NCBI RefSeq assembly: GCF_964656455.1
Contig: NC_135715.1
Location: 41,116,603-41,180,602 of the forward strand
Source of the DNA: Halichoerus grypus
Taxonomy: Eukaryota > Chordata > Mammalia > Carnivora > Phocidae
DNA length: 64,000 nucleotides
Direction: 5' to 3'
Position numbers and translations under genes: made by a program. Of this stretch, positions 1 to 12,700 are shown piece after piece (the stretch's first letter is position 1; each line of letters starts with the position of its first letter). The notes under the pieces were generated by a model that saw only the letters and a program-made list of their open reading frames with translations, had not been told where the DNA came from and did no database searches.

Positions 1-910
1 ATACTTGATATAGCCTGGTGAAGGGAATTTCTATACTTACATCACTAACATTATGATATTTTTTAATTGGGTTCATTGTGTAAGCACAGGATGGCTGATG
101 GCTGAATAAAGAAACTGTGTGCGCAGTTTATGTCATCTTGTCCACCTTGAAAGCCTGCTCTGCAGAGGAAGACCTTTGGGAAGTATATACATGGAACACA
201 AATATCTTCACAATCTCTGGTAATTCTGGGAGTTCCATCCCAATATTTCTTCCTCAGACTTCCTTGCTACCAGTCTTCCAATCCTATTCAATTCCTGATC
301 ATCCGTCCACACTGTAAACCATTCATGAATCTCTGTCAGTCTTTACTTATGGCAATTTTTCAGTCCAGATTAAGTAGAAAACCAGATATATTGCTTGCAT
401 TTCTACCCACTGGAAAGATTTATTTCCCCCATAGTCCTTCAGGACCACTTCTGGATTGGGATGTGTCTCTGCATCTATTCAGTTATACTTAGAACCAGTA
501 TAGCATGTAGACTATCTACAAATCAGGAACATGTCTTCTCCTCCTCAGTCAATTGACCATAAGATATTTTCTTTGAAACTGTAAGTCTGGATTAGAGAAG
601 ATGGACAATGTCACAGGCGTTAATATTGATGTAATATTGATGTAATATGTAATATCTTTCAGATTTTCTTGAGTTTAATTTCTTATCTACTATTTTTCAG
701 TTGATAATAGATTGCTTCTTTATAACACAAGATTATAATTTGGTGGAAAATATAATGGCCAATTAATGAGCATTTCAATTCACATGATTATTGATTTCTT
801 ATTATTAACCTTATAGTGACTACCAGTGTTGAGTAGAAGCCCAAGGCTATTTCTCAAAAGGACAGCAGTTATCAGCAGAAAACATGAATTTGGTCTCAGA
901 GTCTAGAAGT
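1..910. other. Unassigned non-coding DNA
   Basis: AT-rich sequence with no repeat family or coding signal that I recognise. A short direct repeat (taatattgatg twice) lies near 620-645. The 66-codon frame at 117-317 has no recognisable protein features. Confidence 0.5.
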
Positions 911-920
911 CTGTGCTGGT

Positions 921-1142
921 CTTTTCTTTTCTTTTCTTTTTTTTTTTTTAAGATTTAATTTATTTATTTGAGATACAGAGCGAGAGAGAAAGCACAAGTG
1001 GGGGGGGGGGGGCTGGGAGGGGGAGAGGGAGAAGCAGGCTCCCAACTGAGCAGGAAGCCCATTCGGGGCTCGATCCCAGAACCCTGAGATCATGACCTGA
1101 GCCAAAGGCAGACGCCCAACTGACTGAGCACCCAGCTGCCCC
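921..1142 (-). mobile_element. Carnivoran tRNA-Lys-derived SINE, minus orientation
   Basis: The poly-T/TC tail (921-949) comes first, then aagattta-type tail sequence, a GA-rich middle and the inverted tRNA-like head ending in cagctgcccc. Flanks share ctgtgctg (911-918 and 1141-1148), read as the TSD. The middle carries an unbroken run of 13 G (about 1000-1012), which is unusual for this family. The head is diverged from the younger copies in this window. Confidence 0.88.
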
Positions 1143-1148
1143 TGTGCT

Positions 1149-2755
1149 GTTATTTTCTAATTAGCGAATTCCAGAGGCTTCATACAATATTTATGTTTTT
1201 CACAGAAACTGTATCATTGGGTGTACTCTCAGTCTCTACCAGTGGTGAATAAAATCTAGAGGTATTTCTTAAAAGGAGAATAGTTACCTTCCAAAGATAA
1301 CGTAGAGTTACTCCCAAATTCTCGAGGCCTATGCTATCATTCTCACACTGACTTCCAGAGATTCAATACATTATCTATATTTGCCACAGTAACTTTGAGT
1401 ATTATTGGATATGCTAGGTCTTAAGTCCCTGGTGGAAGAATAGCTTCCCCTGACATCTGAACTTGCTGCCAAGACTTTTTTTCTCCTCATCCCTATCCAA
1501 GACTGATAGTTTTATGAGACACTTTGTAAGTGGGTTTGAAGAGCACACTCAAATATCTCTTGGCGGAGAGTAGAGGGGTTTGTGTAACCCGAAACAATAC
1601 CGTGAAGTTGTACTTTTAGCTCTGCAGGGTAAAACTCAAGCTATTTTTAGCAATCTTTATGATTGGTGTAGAGAGGTAATAGAAACAAATTGCAGGTGAG
1701 CAGGTTCATACCAGATACTGGGGCTGAAGCAATATTTTTCCACAAATATATAATATTTAGAACAGCAACCAGAATCATCTTCTGATTTAGATGATGGTAA
1801 GGCATTTCTTCTCCAAAATCCATATACTTCCTACAGAAGTAAAAAGTCTTTCCATGTTTATTTATGTAGCAGCCCAATGTTGCAACTTGTAGAAACCAAT
1901 TCCATTTTTTGCCCCTCCATCCAGAAACCAACCAATATCTATTTTCCACAACTCCATTCTTCCTTTCTGGAAATTGAGAAGAGAATTATAGCTACATTTT
2001 GATTAACCCATACAGAATTAGCTCAGGATAATTTTAAGAGATGGCATCAGTCAGCTTTTCTGAAACAGAAACCTCTTTCATATTTTCCAGAATGGAACTT
2101 AATAGAGAAAATTCTGTTTACAAAACAGTTAAAAATCATGGGAAGTGAAAGTCAGAGAGAACTACTCATGGCTTTGCAGGCATTGCAGAAAGCCACCAAT
2201 GGTTTTCTTAGTTTCTAGCAACATTGAAGGAGTGGTTTGCAACCTTGTCCAGAGCTTTCTGCAAACCTTATATTTGCCCCCTGCCAGAATGTGCTGCCCC
2301 TGCATGAAGAGTATCATGGGTTTTCTTTCTGTGATGACTTCCTGATCTTGAGGAAGAGCTTCTCCTTGGAGGAATTAGAACCAGAATCCTGTTATCATGC
2401 TAGTATGCAAATAATAGTTTTTAGGGTCCATTTCTTGTGCATCAAGGAAGGGTTTAGAAAGGTTGGGATAGAACTGAATATAAATAGATTACATCTGACA
2501 CAGAAATCTTTGGTTTTTAGAATATGTAAGTCTGATTGAAACATAAATTATTAGAATTTCTGAGTAAGTAAAAATTTGTATTTTACCTTGGCATCACAGC
2601 ATCAGTCATTGAAGTTATATTGTAATTGCAATCCAGGAAGTACTCACCACACTACTCAGTGGCTATAAAGCAAATGACAAACAAACAAAATAGTAGGAAA
2701 ATATCAATGGTCTGGAACCAGGAGAAATAAGAGACTATCTTGTTGAACCTTTAAG
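1149..2755. other. Unassigned non-coding DNA
   Basis: No repeat or gene recognised. Frames of 66-100 codons on both strands (for example 1647-1949 - and 2237-2539 +) overlap one another and lack any domain-like composition. They look like chance frames. Confidence 0.5.
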
Positions 2756-2766
2756 ATCCTTTGGTT

Positions 2767-2992
2767 GGGGCACCTGGGTGCTTCAGTCAGTTAAGCTTCC
2801 AAGTCTTGGTTTCAGCTCAGGTCATGATCTAATGGGTTGTGAGATCAAACCCCATCACACCCCCAACTTTGGGTTCCACCCTCAATGGAGAGTTTGCTTT
2901 GAAGATTCTCTCCCTCTGCCCCTCCCCCAACATACATCAATGCGCACTCTCTCTCAAATGAACAAATATATCTTAAAAAAAAAAGAAGAAGA
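2767..2992 (+). mobile_element. Diverged carnivoran SINE, plus orientation
   Basis: The head starts ggggcacctgggtg and is followed by a diverged tRNA-like body, a CT-rich stretch and an A-rich tail. It is bounded by the 11-bp duplication atcctttggtt at 2756-2766 and 2993-3003. The many differences from younger copies suggest an older insertion, although the TSD is still exact. Confidence 0.9.
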
Positions 2993-3003
2993 ATCCTTTG
3001 GTT

Positions 3004-4184
3004 AAGGGTAATAAAACTTTCCCTCCAGTTTCTTTAAAGTCATATGTGATTGTAAAGCTTTTCTCTTTGCAAACCTTAGCAATTTCTAAGAAAAAAAGCA
3101 AAATTAATGATCCAGAGGAGAAGTATTTGGAGAAATATTTTTAACAAAATATTCTACAAAGAAAAATGGAAAAGAAATTCACCATCAGTAGACTAAAAAT
3201 TGTAGAGTCCTTAGAAAATGGAAAGTTAATTGGATATGATTAAAGACAGTTGGAATAAAAAAACAGGTCAGGAAACATGCAGAACAGAAAACAGCAAAGA
3301 TGTCCTGGTCCTTCAAATCTTTGCACCCCAAAATGCAGCTTATTCAAAAATACCATTTCCCTTAGAGCAAAATAGATGAAAATTAGGACTAACTTGGGGG
3401 AGAGGCTTACTAGTAGACTAGAACACACAATATTTAAAACTCATGTAGATTTCTATAAAGAAGAGACCACTTAATTATGTATGTGACCAGATAATCAATT
3501 CTTGTCAGACTTTAAGAATTAAAAAGAAGAACCAAAGTAAAACTAATGATTACATAAAAACAATGTGATTCAGATAACAAAAAGAACTTTAAAATAATTC
3601 TAAGTTATGCTTCACATAAATTTGAAAGGATATTGGATCTACAAATTAAAAACTTTCTGACTATGGAAAATATTTCTTAAACATGTATAATTCTTAGAAG
3701 TGATTAGGAATTTAATAAAATATCAAATTATAATCTGGAATATATGTTATAGAAGGGAGAGCAAAGAATGAAATTTAAAATATAGAACATTAGAGAAAAA
3801 GTAAATATTCTTTTGCCACATAGTTCCTCTAGTAATGTGATTAGGACGGAAATAACGTGGGTGGAATAGAATAAAGGTGCATATGGTGAGGGTAGGTGAA
3901 TGCAAAGAGGAAACATCTGGGGAAGCTAGAGACAGTTGCGATGTATGCAATGTTTGAGAAATGTATGTTAAAAACTGATCATGGGAATTGTAAAAAATAT
4001 TTCCAAATTATTGTTCATGGGGTCTAAGACAAGCAAGATGTTGAATTTTTAAAAAATTTATTTAAGCTCCGCAGACTGCTCTTTGACTTCAATCATATAG
4101 CAGGACTGACTCATGCAATTTGATTTGTAAGAGTTATATCTATCACTGTGAAAATTAGAATCAAAATAAGTGTTTTGGAAATGA
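3004..4184. other. Unassigned non-coding DNA
   Basis: AT-rich sequence with no repeat family recognised. Overlapping short frames on the minus strand (3728-3950) have no supporting features. Confidence 0.5.
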
Positions 4185-4265
4185 CTAAATTTATTCATTT
4201 ATTACATAAATGCTTATTGGATGTATACTGTATCCTAAGTACTGTTTTAGGTGAAGAGACACAGA
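4185..4265 (-). mobile_element. L2 LINE 3'-end fragment
   Basis: The segment has the phrase order of an inverted L2 3' end: an attcatttatt motif, then aaatgcttattgg, then a diverged form of the usual 'characteristic interval of change, then ttctaggtg' block (gtactgttttaggtg). It is short and diverged, as expected for a relic shared across mammals. Boundaries are approximate. Confidence 0.6.
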
Positions 4266-5867
4266 ATTTACCTTGGAAAGTGAATATTTTAAACATATGA
4301 TGAATTGGATGTGGGGAAAGTAAGGAAAAGTCTAGCAAGAGACACATCATTAAGAGATCCTCAAAAGAAAAAGTGAGGAGTTTTGAGGAGTCTTTGTGTA
4401 AGGGTTATAAGAGAATTACAGCACAGATTCCAGCAATGATTTAGAATATATTGAAATGTTTTTAATCCTTCTTTTAAGCAAAGGCATTCTGCTATATTGT
4501 ATAATTCTTCAGCAACGATGCTCAGATGCATCAATATGAATGTATATGAACAGGATACTCCAAAATTAGTGTTTTCTCAGCTAAATGCAAAGATAATATC
4601 TTTAATAATGATTGCAAGGGACTAATTATAATGCTGAGCCATAATATCCAAGCTGAATAAGTAGGAAAGAAGAGAAATGAAATGAGGGGTAAATTGAAAT
4701 TGGAGAAAGAAAAGTTCTGATAGTCTTGGTGAAGATGAAGAACTACATTGGTAGATGGAAGGATAAGGAGGTTTTTTGCTATTAACAATGGAATATCTGA
4801 ATGTATGACTTTAGAAAATTTCCAATTTTTTTCCAGTTTATTTTTGCAAAGACAAGAGCTAGGAAGTAGCCATGGGATTCTAGAGAGGAGTTCAAGAAGA
4901 GATAAGGTGCTGAAGCCACTGTGTGGAAGTACCCTCCATGTGAACCATAAAATCATTTGAAAGTGGTCAGCAGAATTGAGGTGGAGAGAAAAAAATTGAG
5001 GTCAGGGATTAAACATTTTTGTCTAAGTAAATATGACAAGAAGTTTTGTAGAGTACAGTAAGGATAGAGAAAAGGTGGTACAATAAAGTTATGTGAGCTC
5101 CAACGAAGCATGGATTTTCAAAGGATTAAAGTCAAGGAAAGATCTAAAAATGGTATTGAGGATCAAGAAAGACAGGAAGCTAATTTTTTGACCCTGATGT
5201 GTGAGGATTATGAGCTTTCTAGAACTAAGGTATTATCAAGGTGCAGCAAAAGTTTAATTAAGAGAGGCAGGTAGAAGAAACTTGTCATAAGATTGTGAGT
5301 ACCACAAGGGAATTTCCAGATTGTGGACTAAGGACAACGAAGCTCAGTGGAAAAAATGGGAGTAAGGAGAAAGATGAAGGAATAGGTTACAGTAGGTCAG
5401 AAACCAAGAGACATCAAAGTAGGTCCATAAGTAATAACGGATGGAACTGGGAACTGGGGTGAAGTGGGTTTGAACTTCTAGAGATGACTAATAGACACAG
5501 AGAGAAGATATTTAAGGGGTTCTTAGTAGAAGAGAAATATGAAAATAACACTGGGGCTCTGAAAGATCTGCCCAGCGCTTGATAAGAAATCAGATGACTC
5601 AGTAGGCAAGTATTCGTTGAAGGAAGACAAGAAATCAGATGGCTAGGCGGGAAGACCCTAGGTAGAGGCATGCCACCTGAAAGCTCTAAAAACTATTGGA
5701 ATCAAAGAATGGAGTCTTACTGAATGATAAGGGGTCCAGGTGGCTCCTGGGAAGGGCTTTCTATCACCTGGTTGGGGAGGTATTACCTGCATCTAAGTGG
5801 AGCTAGACTCCCTGGGGAGTCGCCCAAATGGCAGAGAAGTGTGTCAGTAGCCTTTTAAAGATTAAAA
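4266..5867. other. Unassigned non-coding DNA
   Basis: Purine-rich on the plus strand over much of 4640-5700. This leaves long stop-poor stretches on the minus strand, such as the 141-codon frame at 4531-4956. The composition explains the open frames better than coding does. No repeat family assigned. Confidence 0.45.
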
Positions 5868-5879
5868 AAAGAAAATGTG

Positions 5880-6087
5880 GGGCACCTAGGTGGCTCAGTC
5901 GTTAACCATCTGCCTTTGGCTCAGGCCATGATCCCAGGGTCCTGGATTGAGTCCCACATCGGGCTCCCTGCTCCGCAGGAAGCCTGCTTCTCCCTCTCCC
6001 ACTCCCCCTGCTTGTGTTCCCTCTCTCGCTGTCTCTCTCTCTGTCAAAAAATAAATAAAATCTTAAAAAAAAAAGAAAGAAAGAAAG
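5880..6087 (+). mobile_element. Carnivoran SINE, plus orientation
   Basis: The full structure is visible: a head from ggcacctaggtggctcag, a B-box-like tgagtccc region, a CT-rich block, AATAAA and an A-rich tail that degrades into (GAAA)n. The 12-bp TSD aaagaaaatgtg occurs at 5868-5879 and 6088-6099. The A-rich TSD start fits L1-endonuclease priming. Confidence 0.93.
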
Positions 6088-6099
6088 AAAGAAAATGTG

Positions 6100-7110
6100 C
6101 CAATTGCCTATTGGCAGAAAGGCTCTTGTTTCTCTTGGCTGGTTTACAGCCTAGTGAATCAGAAGCCTACTTCTGGCCGGAGTAATTAAACATACAAGCT
6201 AGCAGAAAGAAAACTTTCTTATGAAGGCATTATTCATTAATTATCTATGGAGTAGAGTAATATTTATTATAAATTGTAATTGTTAATAGAGTAATAATAA
6301 ATGACATCAAACTAAAATCAATGAACATTCCATATGGTAATTTGTGGTTAGGGCATAACTTTGTTGATGTAAAGATTGTTCTTAAGTTAGAATATTGGTA
6401 TTCTTAATAAATACATAAATAAAAGAAACAAAACTGATAAGATAATAAGTCATATTTTCCTACTTTGAATTCAGTTCCAATTCTTCAACTCTGGGTATTT
6501 TTCTACTCAGAAAAATGTCTGCATTTAAAGCTGACATTGCATAATTATGAGGGAAGATACAGACTTACAATACCTCCCATTTTATGGACTTGGAGTACTT
6601 ATGGAACAATTGGTATATTAAATTAGCTGGGAAATAAAGAAAAGCCTTTATAGTTATCTCAAAGAGTAGTAACTGGACTATACAGTTTGCTACTCTATTT
6701 GCTTATCTGAGATCATTTAAAGTTAGGTGATGGACAAAAGGAAGATTGTCGCAAAAGTTTATTCTGACAAATAGATAAAGGTTTGAGAGATTTCAGTCAG
6801 TATGCGTGGTAAATTGATTCCTTAGAGGTATAATCTCTATGACAACTGTCTATAATGCTGTTTGCAGATTGATCTCATGAACTCAGTAGTGTCTCGGGCA
6901 TATAATTTACCCAGATCATGACCATAATAAGCGTTTTTAACTGAATGGCACATGCTAATACAAACATAGACATTGAGAGTTGACAGTTCTCAATTATTCA
7001 TTTTGTATTGGTGGAAGATGATAGGAAAGAGGATGCCAAAGTTGTGGGAATTAAAAAGTACTGAATAAATCAGAAAAGAGGTATGCTTGCCGTCATAGGA
7101 ACATAGCATT
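6100..7110. other. Unassigned non-coding DNA
   Basis: AT-rich sequence without a recognised repeat, RNA gene or coding region. Confidence 0.5.
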
Positions 7111-7123
7111 ATGTATATTTTTT

Positions 7124-7330
7124 ATTTTTTATTTTTTTTTTAAGATTTTATTTATTTATTTGACAGAGAGAGACACAGCGAGAGCAGGAACACAAGCAGG
7201 GGGAGTGGGAGAGGGAGAAGCAGGCTTCCCGCCAAGCAGGGAGCCTGATGAGGGGCTCGATCCCAGGACCCTGGGATCATGACCTGAGCCGAAGGCAGAC
7301 GCTTAACGACTGAGCCACTCAAGCGCCCCT
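7124..7330 (-). mobile_element. Carnivoran SINE, minus orientation
   Basis: A T-rich tail leads into aagattttatttatttatttgacag, the GA-rich block and the inverted tRNA-like head ending gcgcccc. The TSD atgtatatttttt lies at 7111-7123 and 7331-7343. The head is close to the youngest copies here. Confidence 0.93.
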
Positions 7331-7534
7331 ATGTATATTTTTTTAAATCAGAAAGTCTGGATGGCCAACTAGTGTTTCCTTTGAGAACTCTTCTTGTTAT
7401 CATAAATCTCCCTTTAATTGGTGTCTTGCTATTTAGACAGAGGATTTCCTACAAGAGCTAGTTCTCTGTAATGCAATAATAATCAGCATCACGATAATAG
7501 GTTGTATTGAGAATAATACAAGGAGGTTACGAAG

Positions 7535-7790
7535 GACATGAGCTTTGGAATCATACGCATCTGGGTTTAATTGTTGAGTTTGCCACTTACTAGCTATGAA
7601 GCTTGGGATTGAGCACTGAAGCTTGACAGCTGCTTACTTATGTTTAAAAAGGGAATATAATATATATAATAATACAGGCAGATTTAAAGAGATTTAAAAG
7701 ATAATACATGTGAAATGTTTAGCATATTGCCTAGCCCATAAAAAAGGGATTCAAAAAGAGGCAATTATTATATCATTAGCATTAATAAAA
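7535..7790 (+). mobile_element. MIR SINE relic
   Basis: Core phrases of mammalian-wide MIR appear in order: gagctttggaatcat, ctgggttt, gccacttactagct, aaaagggaat, ataatacatgtgaaatg, and a tail-side block with ttagcatattgcctagccca. It is diverged and has no visible TSD, consistent with its age. It is tRNA-derived and was mobilised by L2 long before carnivorans arose. Confidence 0.85.
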
Positions 7791-7794
7791 TTTT

Positions 7795-8277
7795 GACCAA
7801 ATTTATCATAAAAAATCAGTTAAAGTTATTTTCACTGGTCATCATGTTAGGTCTATGTATATAAGGGTAATGTTTTCCCTGTTTTTCTATATTAGTGACT
7901 AGATTCTTCCTACTGTAAAAGGTGTCTTTTACAATAGGAAATAATGATCAAAATTATGAATATTATGAAATATTATGAAAATATTAATTTATACATTTTA
8001 GAGATTAATTGTAGAAAAATATCAAAAAGAAGAGGAGACGAAATACTACAGAATGTTTACATTCCCCAACTTTATCACGTACTGTATTGGTAAATGGTTT
8101 GCAGGCACACTGATTTTCATATCAAGTAAAACTTGTGTGTATCATGCAGAAGAAAAGTAGGAAAACAAGAAATACAAATAAAAGCTTATATTACTTTAAT
8201 TTATTCATCTGCCTGATTTCCTTAGCATATCCAATGCCTGTTTTTATGTCAGTTAAATAACATAACTGGGTTTAAAG
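7795..8277. other. Unassigned non-coding DNA
   Basis: AT-rich sequence with a small local repeat (atgaatattatgaaatattatg near 7955-7980). Nothing else recognised. Confidence 0.45.
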
Positions 8278-8286
8278 AGCTGATGC

Positions 8287-8485
8287 AGGGCGCCTGGGTG
8301 GCTCAGATGGTTAAGCGTCTGCCTTCGGCTCAGGTCACGATCCCAGGGTCCTGGGATCGAGTCCCGCATCGGGCTCCCTGCTGGGAGGGGAGCCTGCTTC
8401 TCCCTCTGCCGCTGCCTCTCTCTATCTCTCTCTCTCTGACTCTCATGAATAAATAAATAAAACAAACAAAAAAAATTTAAAAAAA
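8287..8485 (+). mobile_element. Carnivoran SINE, plus orientation
   Basis: Starts aggg-cgcctgggtggctcag, keeps the A- and B-box-like segments and a CT-rich middle, and ends in an A-rich tail. The TSD agctgatgc lies at 8278-8286 and 8486-8494. The minus-strand frame at 8253-8552 is a by-product of the SINE. Confidence 0.92.
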
Positions 8486-8494
8486 AGCTGATGC

Positions 8495-9550
8495 TTTTAA
8501 ATGGCTCTGTTATGAAAATATGTGCATAAAATCTTCCTATGCAATATTTCATATCTCATTTCTACATTTTGTTCTTTGTTCACTTTTGATTTTTTTAATT
8601 AGAAAAATAAGATTAATGTAAAAAGTTTCTTGTAAATATGCACTATTATACAAATATACCATGGGAGAGCTAAACTTTGACATGGTCATCGTGGTATATG
8701 AGAAGGCTCTTCCGTGCAGAACTAGCATTCCAACCCGTGTGGGTGTCATATCCAACCTTATGCTTGTTGACCCTAAGTATTGACTTAATACTTACTAACT
8801 CCAACAACTGATCTTCAATGCAACTAAAATGCTACTATGGTTTTTCAAACCACATTATTTAATATGATTTGTGGAGATGATGATATATAATATGACTTAA
8901 CATGGAGATGATGATATATAATAATGACTTAAAGCTTCTACCTACTCCCCTCATTGGATTTAGTTATCAAAATTTCTCTAAAAGGAAGTGAAAGGAAGAG
9001 TGTAATAGCTTTTGCAGTAATGTGAGATATTGAAAGGGCATCAGGACATGAGGGAGCTGCATGAAAAGAATCCAGGAATCCTGTTTATTCACTGCCAAAA
9101 AACTAAGATCATGACTCATAATATCCGCATTTGGCAAGATCTTCATAGTTGCATAACTATAAGACAAACTTTATTTGCCTTAAGATCAAAGGAAAATAAT
9201 TGAAAAGAAGCAAATTGTGGCATATAATACTGAGAATATCTTAGGGAATGGTATTTGACAGCAGTCTTATTTGAATTTCTGTAATTTATTTATTTGAAAT
9301 TGCAATGAAAGTTGCCTAGGATAGATCACAAATTACATCCAAGTCACTGGTGAAATGACAAGCTCTTGTAATCTTCAGTTATAATTATTTTTAATTCTAC
9401 AGGATTACAGATTTTCTTTTCTCTGTATTTCTAGGTTACTAATCTAAATAATATTGCTGAGAGTATAGCCATAACTAATAAACATATGCCACTTGTAAGA
9501 CCAGCACACAGTCATCTCAGACATTAAAAAAGACACTATATTTTCATTGA
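8495..9550. other. Unassigned non-coding DNA with a tandem duplication
   Basis: No repeat family recognised apart from the 31-bp tandem duplication at 8872-8933, listed separately. Confidence 0.5.
8872..8933. repeat. 31-bp tandem duplication
   Basis: Two adjacent units (8872-8902 and 8903-8933) both begin tggagatgatgatatataat and differ at a few bases near their ends. It looks like a simple slippage or unequal-exchange product. Confidence 0.85.
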
Positions 9551-9565
9551 AGAGTGTACATTTAT

Positions 9566-9763
9566 GGGACACCTGGGTGGCTCAGTCATTGGGTGTCTGC
9601 CTTTGGTTCAGGTCATGATCCCAGAGTCCTGGGATCAAGCCCCTCATCGGGCTCCCTGATCCGCGGGAGGCCTGCTTCTCCCTCTCCCACTCCAGCTGCT
9701 TGTGTTCCTTCTCTCTCTGTGTCTCTCTCTGTCAAATAAATAAAATAAAATCTTTAAAAAAAA
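9566..9763 (+). mobile_element. Carnivoran SINE, plus orientation
   Basis: Full-length copy beginning gggacacctgggtggctcag, with a CT-rich middle and an AAATAAAATAAAATCTTT-type tail. The 15-bp TSD agagtgtacatttat lies at 9551-9565 and 9764-9778. The exact duplication argues for a fairly young insertion. Confidence 0.94.
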
Positions 9764-9778
9764 AGAGTGTACATTTAT

Positions 9779-12700
9779 AATAGAATTAAAAATATAGAGC
9801 TAGATTTCAGAGAAAGTCAAAAAAACTTTTACAAGAAATCAGCAAAGCTTACTAGTGAGATATTTTGAATGTCATCATAAGTAGTAGGAAATCAATAAGA
9901 AATAGTGCCCTCACTTGATCTTTCAGTTTCATAGTATTAATTTTTCAAAAACTCTGCTTATTTTATTATTTTTATTTTACTTCCAAATCAATATGTTTAC
10001 ATTGATTGTATCTTTGCTTTACAAAAATCTCTTTAATTTCATCTCTTCAGTGAGTATCAAGTATAAATTATTTTTCATATGTTCAGTAAGATTGTTCCTT
10101 GAATAAGAATAAAGACAAAAACACTGACTGTAACACTTAAAATACAGGGCAAATAAAGATGGGCTGAATTAAATAGAAAAAAAAATCATTTTTTCCTTTA
10201 TTGGTTAAACAGCATTAAAAAGCCATAACCCATTTTCTGCTCTTTGCAATGTGACTGCTTCGAGTGACAGAAATCCAACTTGAACTAACCAAAGCAAGAA
10301 GAGAACATGTGTTTGTGTGGCTAAGCTCTGAGAATGACTTGAGGTTGGCCTCAGAACTAGAGCTAGAGGCAAAAGTGACTCCAGTTTTCTATTTTCTGCT
10401 TTTCTCTGTGCATGTAGACTTCTTGCTGTCCTGTTAGAGATAGACTCTTACCTCCTCCTTGCAGAAGATATGGCTGCTGACACGTTGACTCAGCTTTAGC
10501 ACACTGCAGAAAACAGCCTCTTCTGTCTTCTGATCTAAGAATTCCAGGAATGATTCTGCTTGTCCTAGACAATTGGCCAAAATTACACTGGCCAGAAGAA
10601 GTAGGTGTTATGACTCTGTCTTTAGAGCAATCACTTTGCCCAAGGTATAAAGTCATATAGAAGGCATTAATTTATATTTGGGCCACATTTCAGAGGAGGC
10701 AGTGGGAAGAAGATGGGGAGATACATAATACCCAAAGGAATAAGAAGAGTGGAATCACCCAGATCTGGGCTCTGGTGAACTAAGTCCTGTAAAATGGAAT
10801 GGATACCAAGTTATATGCTTCATCTATCTGCTAAGATCAGTTTATTGCCAGTGGTAGCTTAGAAGATGTGGAAGCTTTTATCTTATGAGTGTCCCTAGGG
10901 AGTAATTATTTATGGTATTATAGGCTTATGGCTTTTAACATTGCATTTTCAGGGACCTTTACATATGTGGTATGTTCCTATATCCTATCTTTTCTCTTTT
11001 TCTCACTTATATAAATGCTTCATTCTTAGTCCCTTTAGAGCGGAGGAGGGTGATGAGAATGAACGACTTTTGCAAGTTCACCTGACTAACAAGGCAGAGA
11101 TTATTAAAATGTGGGCATCGATGCTACCCTGTTCTCAGTGTATCCTTTACTTTTAAGCTTCCACAGGTAAGTTAAAGAATGACAAATCCCTCTGAAGTTT
11201 GAATAAAATTAGGTTTCATGACATAAAGATTGCAAAATAAGAGAAAATATATAGCTGCATCTAGTTTTTTCTTTTATACTTTTCATTCCTTTTTTTTTTT
11301 TAACTGATATACACATCGATTTCATAACAGTAACAATAGTACCTAAAGAATGGAACTCTGATGTCTGCTCTTTGAATGTCTTCTACCTTTATAATAATGG
11401 GACTACAGATTGCCTTCAAATTCTCAATTATTTTGTTGTTCCAAAGTAGTGGTTTACATGTGTTCTAGAATGACTTCTTGTGTTGCATTAAACAGGGCAA
11501 TTACTCTTTCCTCATTCTTAATCTGTTCACAACGGAATGATTTGGAAACTTTCTGTTCTCATCTCATCTTTCATGATAATGCTGATGTGCAAGTAAATTG
11601 TGCTTGCCAGACATTACAAAGGTGCAAAATCACCACATACCTGAGCAGTACTTGGGTTTGCTTGAGATTCGGGAGAGGGCTGTTCCCTTCTAGACTTGTG
11701 CCCAGAGTAAACCATGTATCTTTTGAATAGTTTCATCAACACTTTGTACTCATCTGCATAACCATAGGGATTCAAAACCATTACCAAAGCTGGGGTGGGG
11801 AGGTAAGCCATATCATTGTCTGAACTTTGTCTTTTCCTCACAACTACTCATGTTGAAAAGACTCCCTTCTCAAACAGTCACAAAATAAAGCTTCTACGCT
11901 AATATTTCTTGTACTTGAGGCGGTAGGGATAGTTAGGAGATGCTGCCTATATAAGCAAAATCTGGGCCTTAGGTCACCAGCCAAAAACACCTCCTAACAA
12001 GAAAGTAATTCTCATTTAACCGCACCCCAGGATGCCCAAATATAATTTCTCAACCATCTACATTTGTATCCAATTGATTATTCTTGCATTCACCATAAAA
12101 TTTGTTTGAAATGCCTGTGATACTTCCATTTCTAAAAATATTCATTTATTCATTTATGATTATGCACAATTCACAACTTCAGAAAAAATTAGCATAGGGA
12201 AGGTTTTACAATATTGGACAACAAAAAAAACTAGAATAATCACATAGCAATCAACCGAAAACCAGTAATATTATAAGACTGCTCTATTCCTACGTAAATG
12301 CAATATAAATCAGAACTGTACAGTTTTGGTGTGCTATGACTAGAATATGATTCGTTGTGGTAGTATTCAGAAAGGGGTCCCATTCACATGATCTCTCGAC
12401 TTCAGGAACCAAAAATTTTATGGCAATTTTCTGTTGAGGTCATTTCAAACCAGATGTTGTTAATGTTGACCTTAAAAAATGAAATAGCCAGTTATTTTAC
12501 TAGCAAAATGAATTTATTTGGGAATAGCAGAGGAATTGCAAATCAGTACATGCAAACTATGGTGAACCAAAGGCAAGTGCAAAGAGACAAAGAGAAGGGA
12601 CAAATTTTACTAGGCTTTAGGAAGATATTGAGATGGGTTGTAGTAAACAAACATTTGGAGAAGAACAAGAGTTCCAGCTTGTGGCTAATACTCATTGGTG

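Noticed and set aside
4531..4956. 141-codon minus-strand frame
   Set aside because: It lies opposite purine-rich DNA where stops are rare on the minus strand. It has no domain, signal peptide or splice context that I can support.
5877..6185. Frames with repeated PSAQVMIPGSW or DLSRRQTLN motifs, here and at many other sites
   Set aside because: These peptides are translations of the SINE head and body, which is why they recur across the window on both strands.
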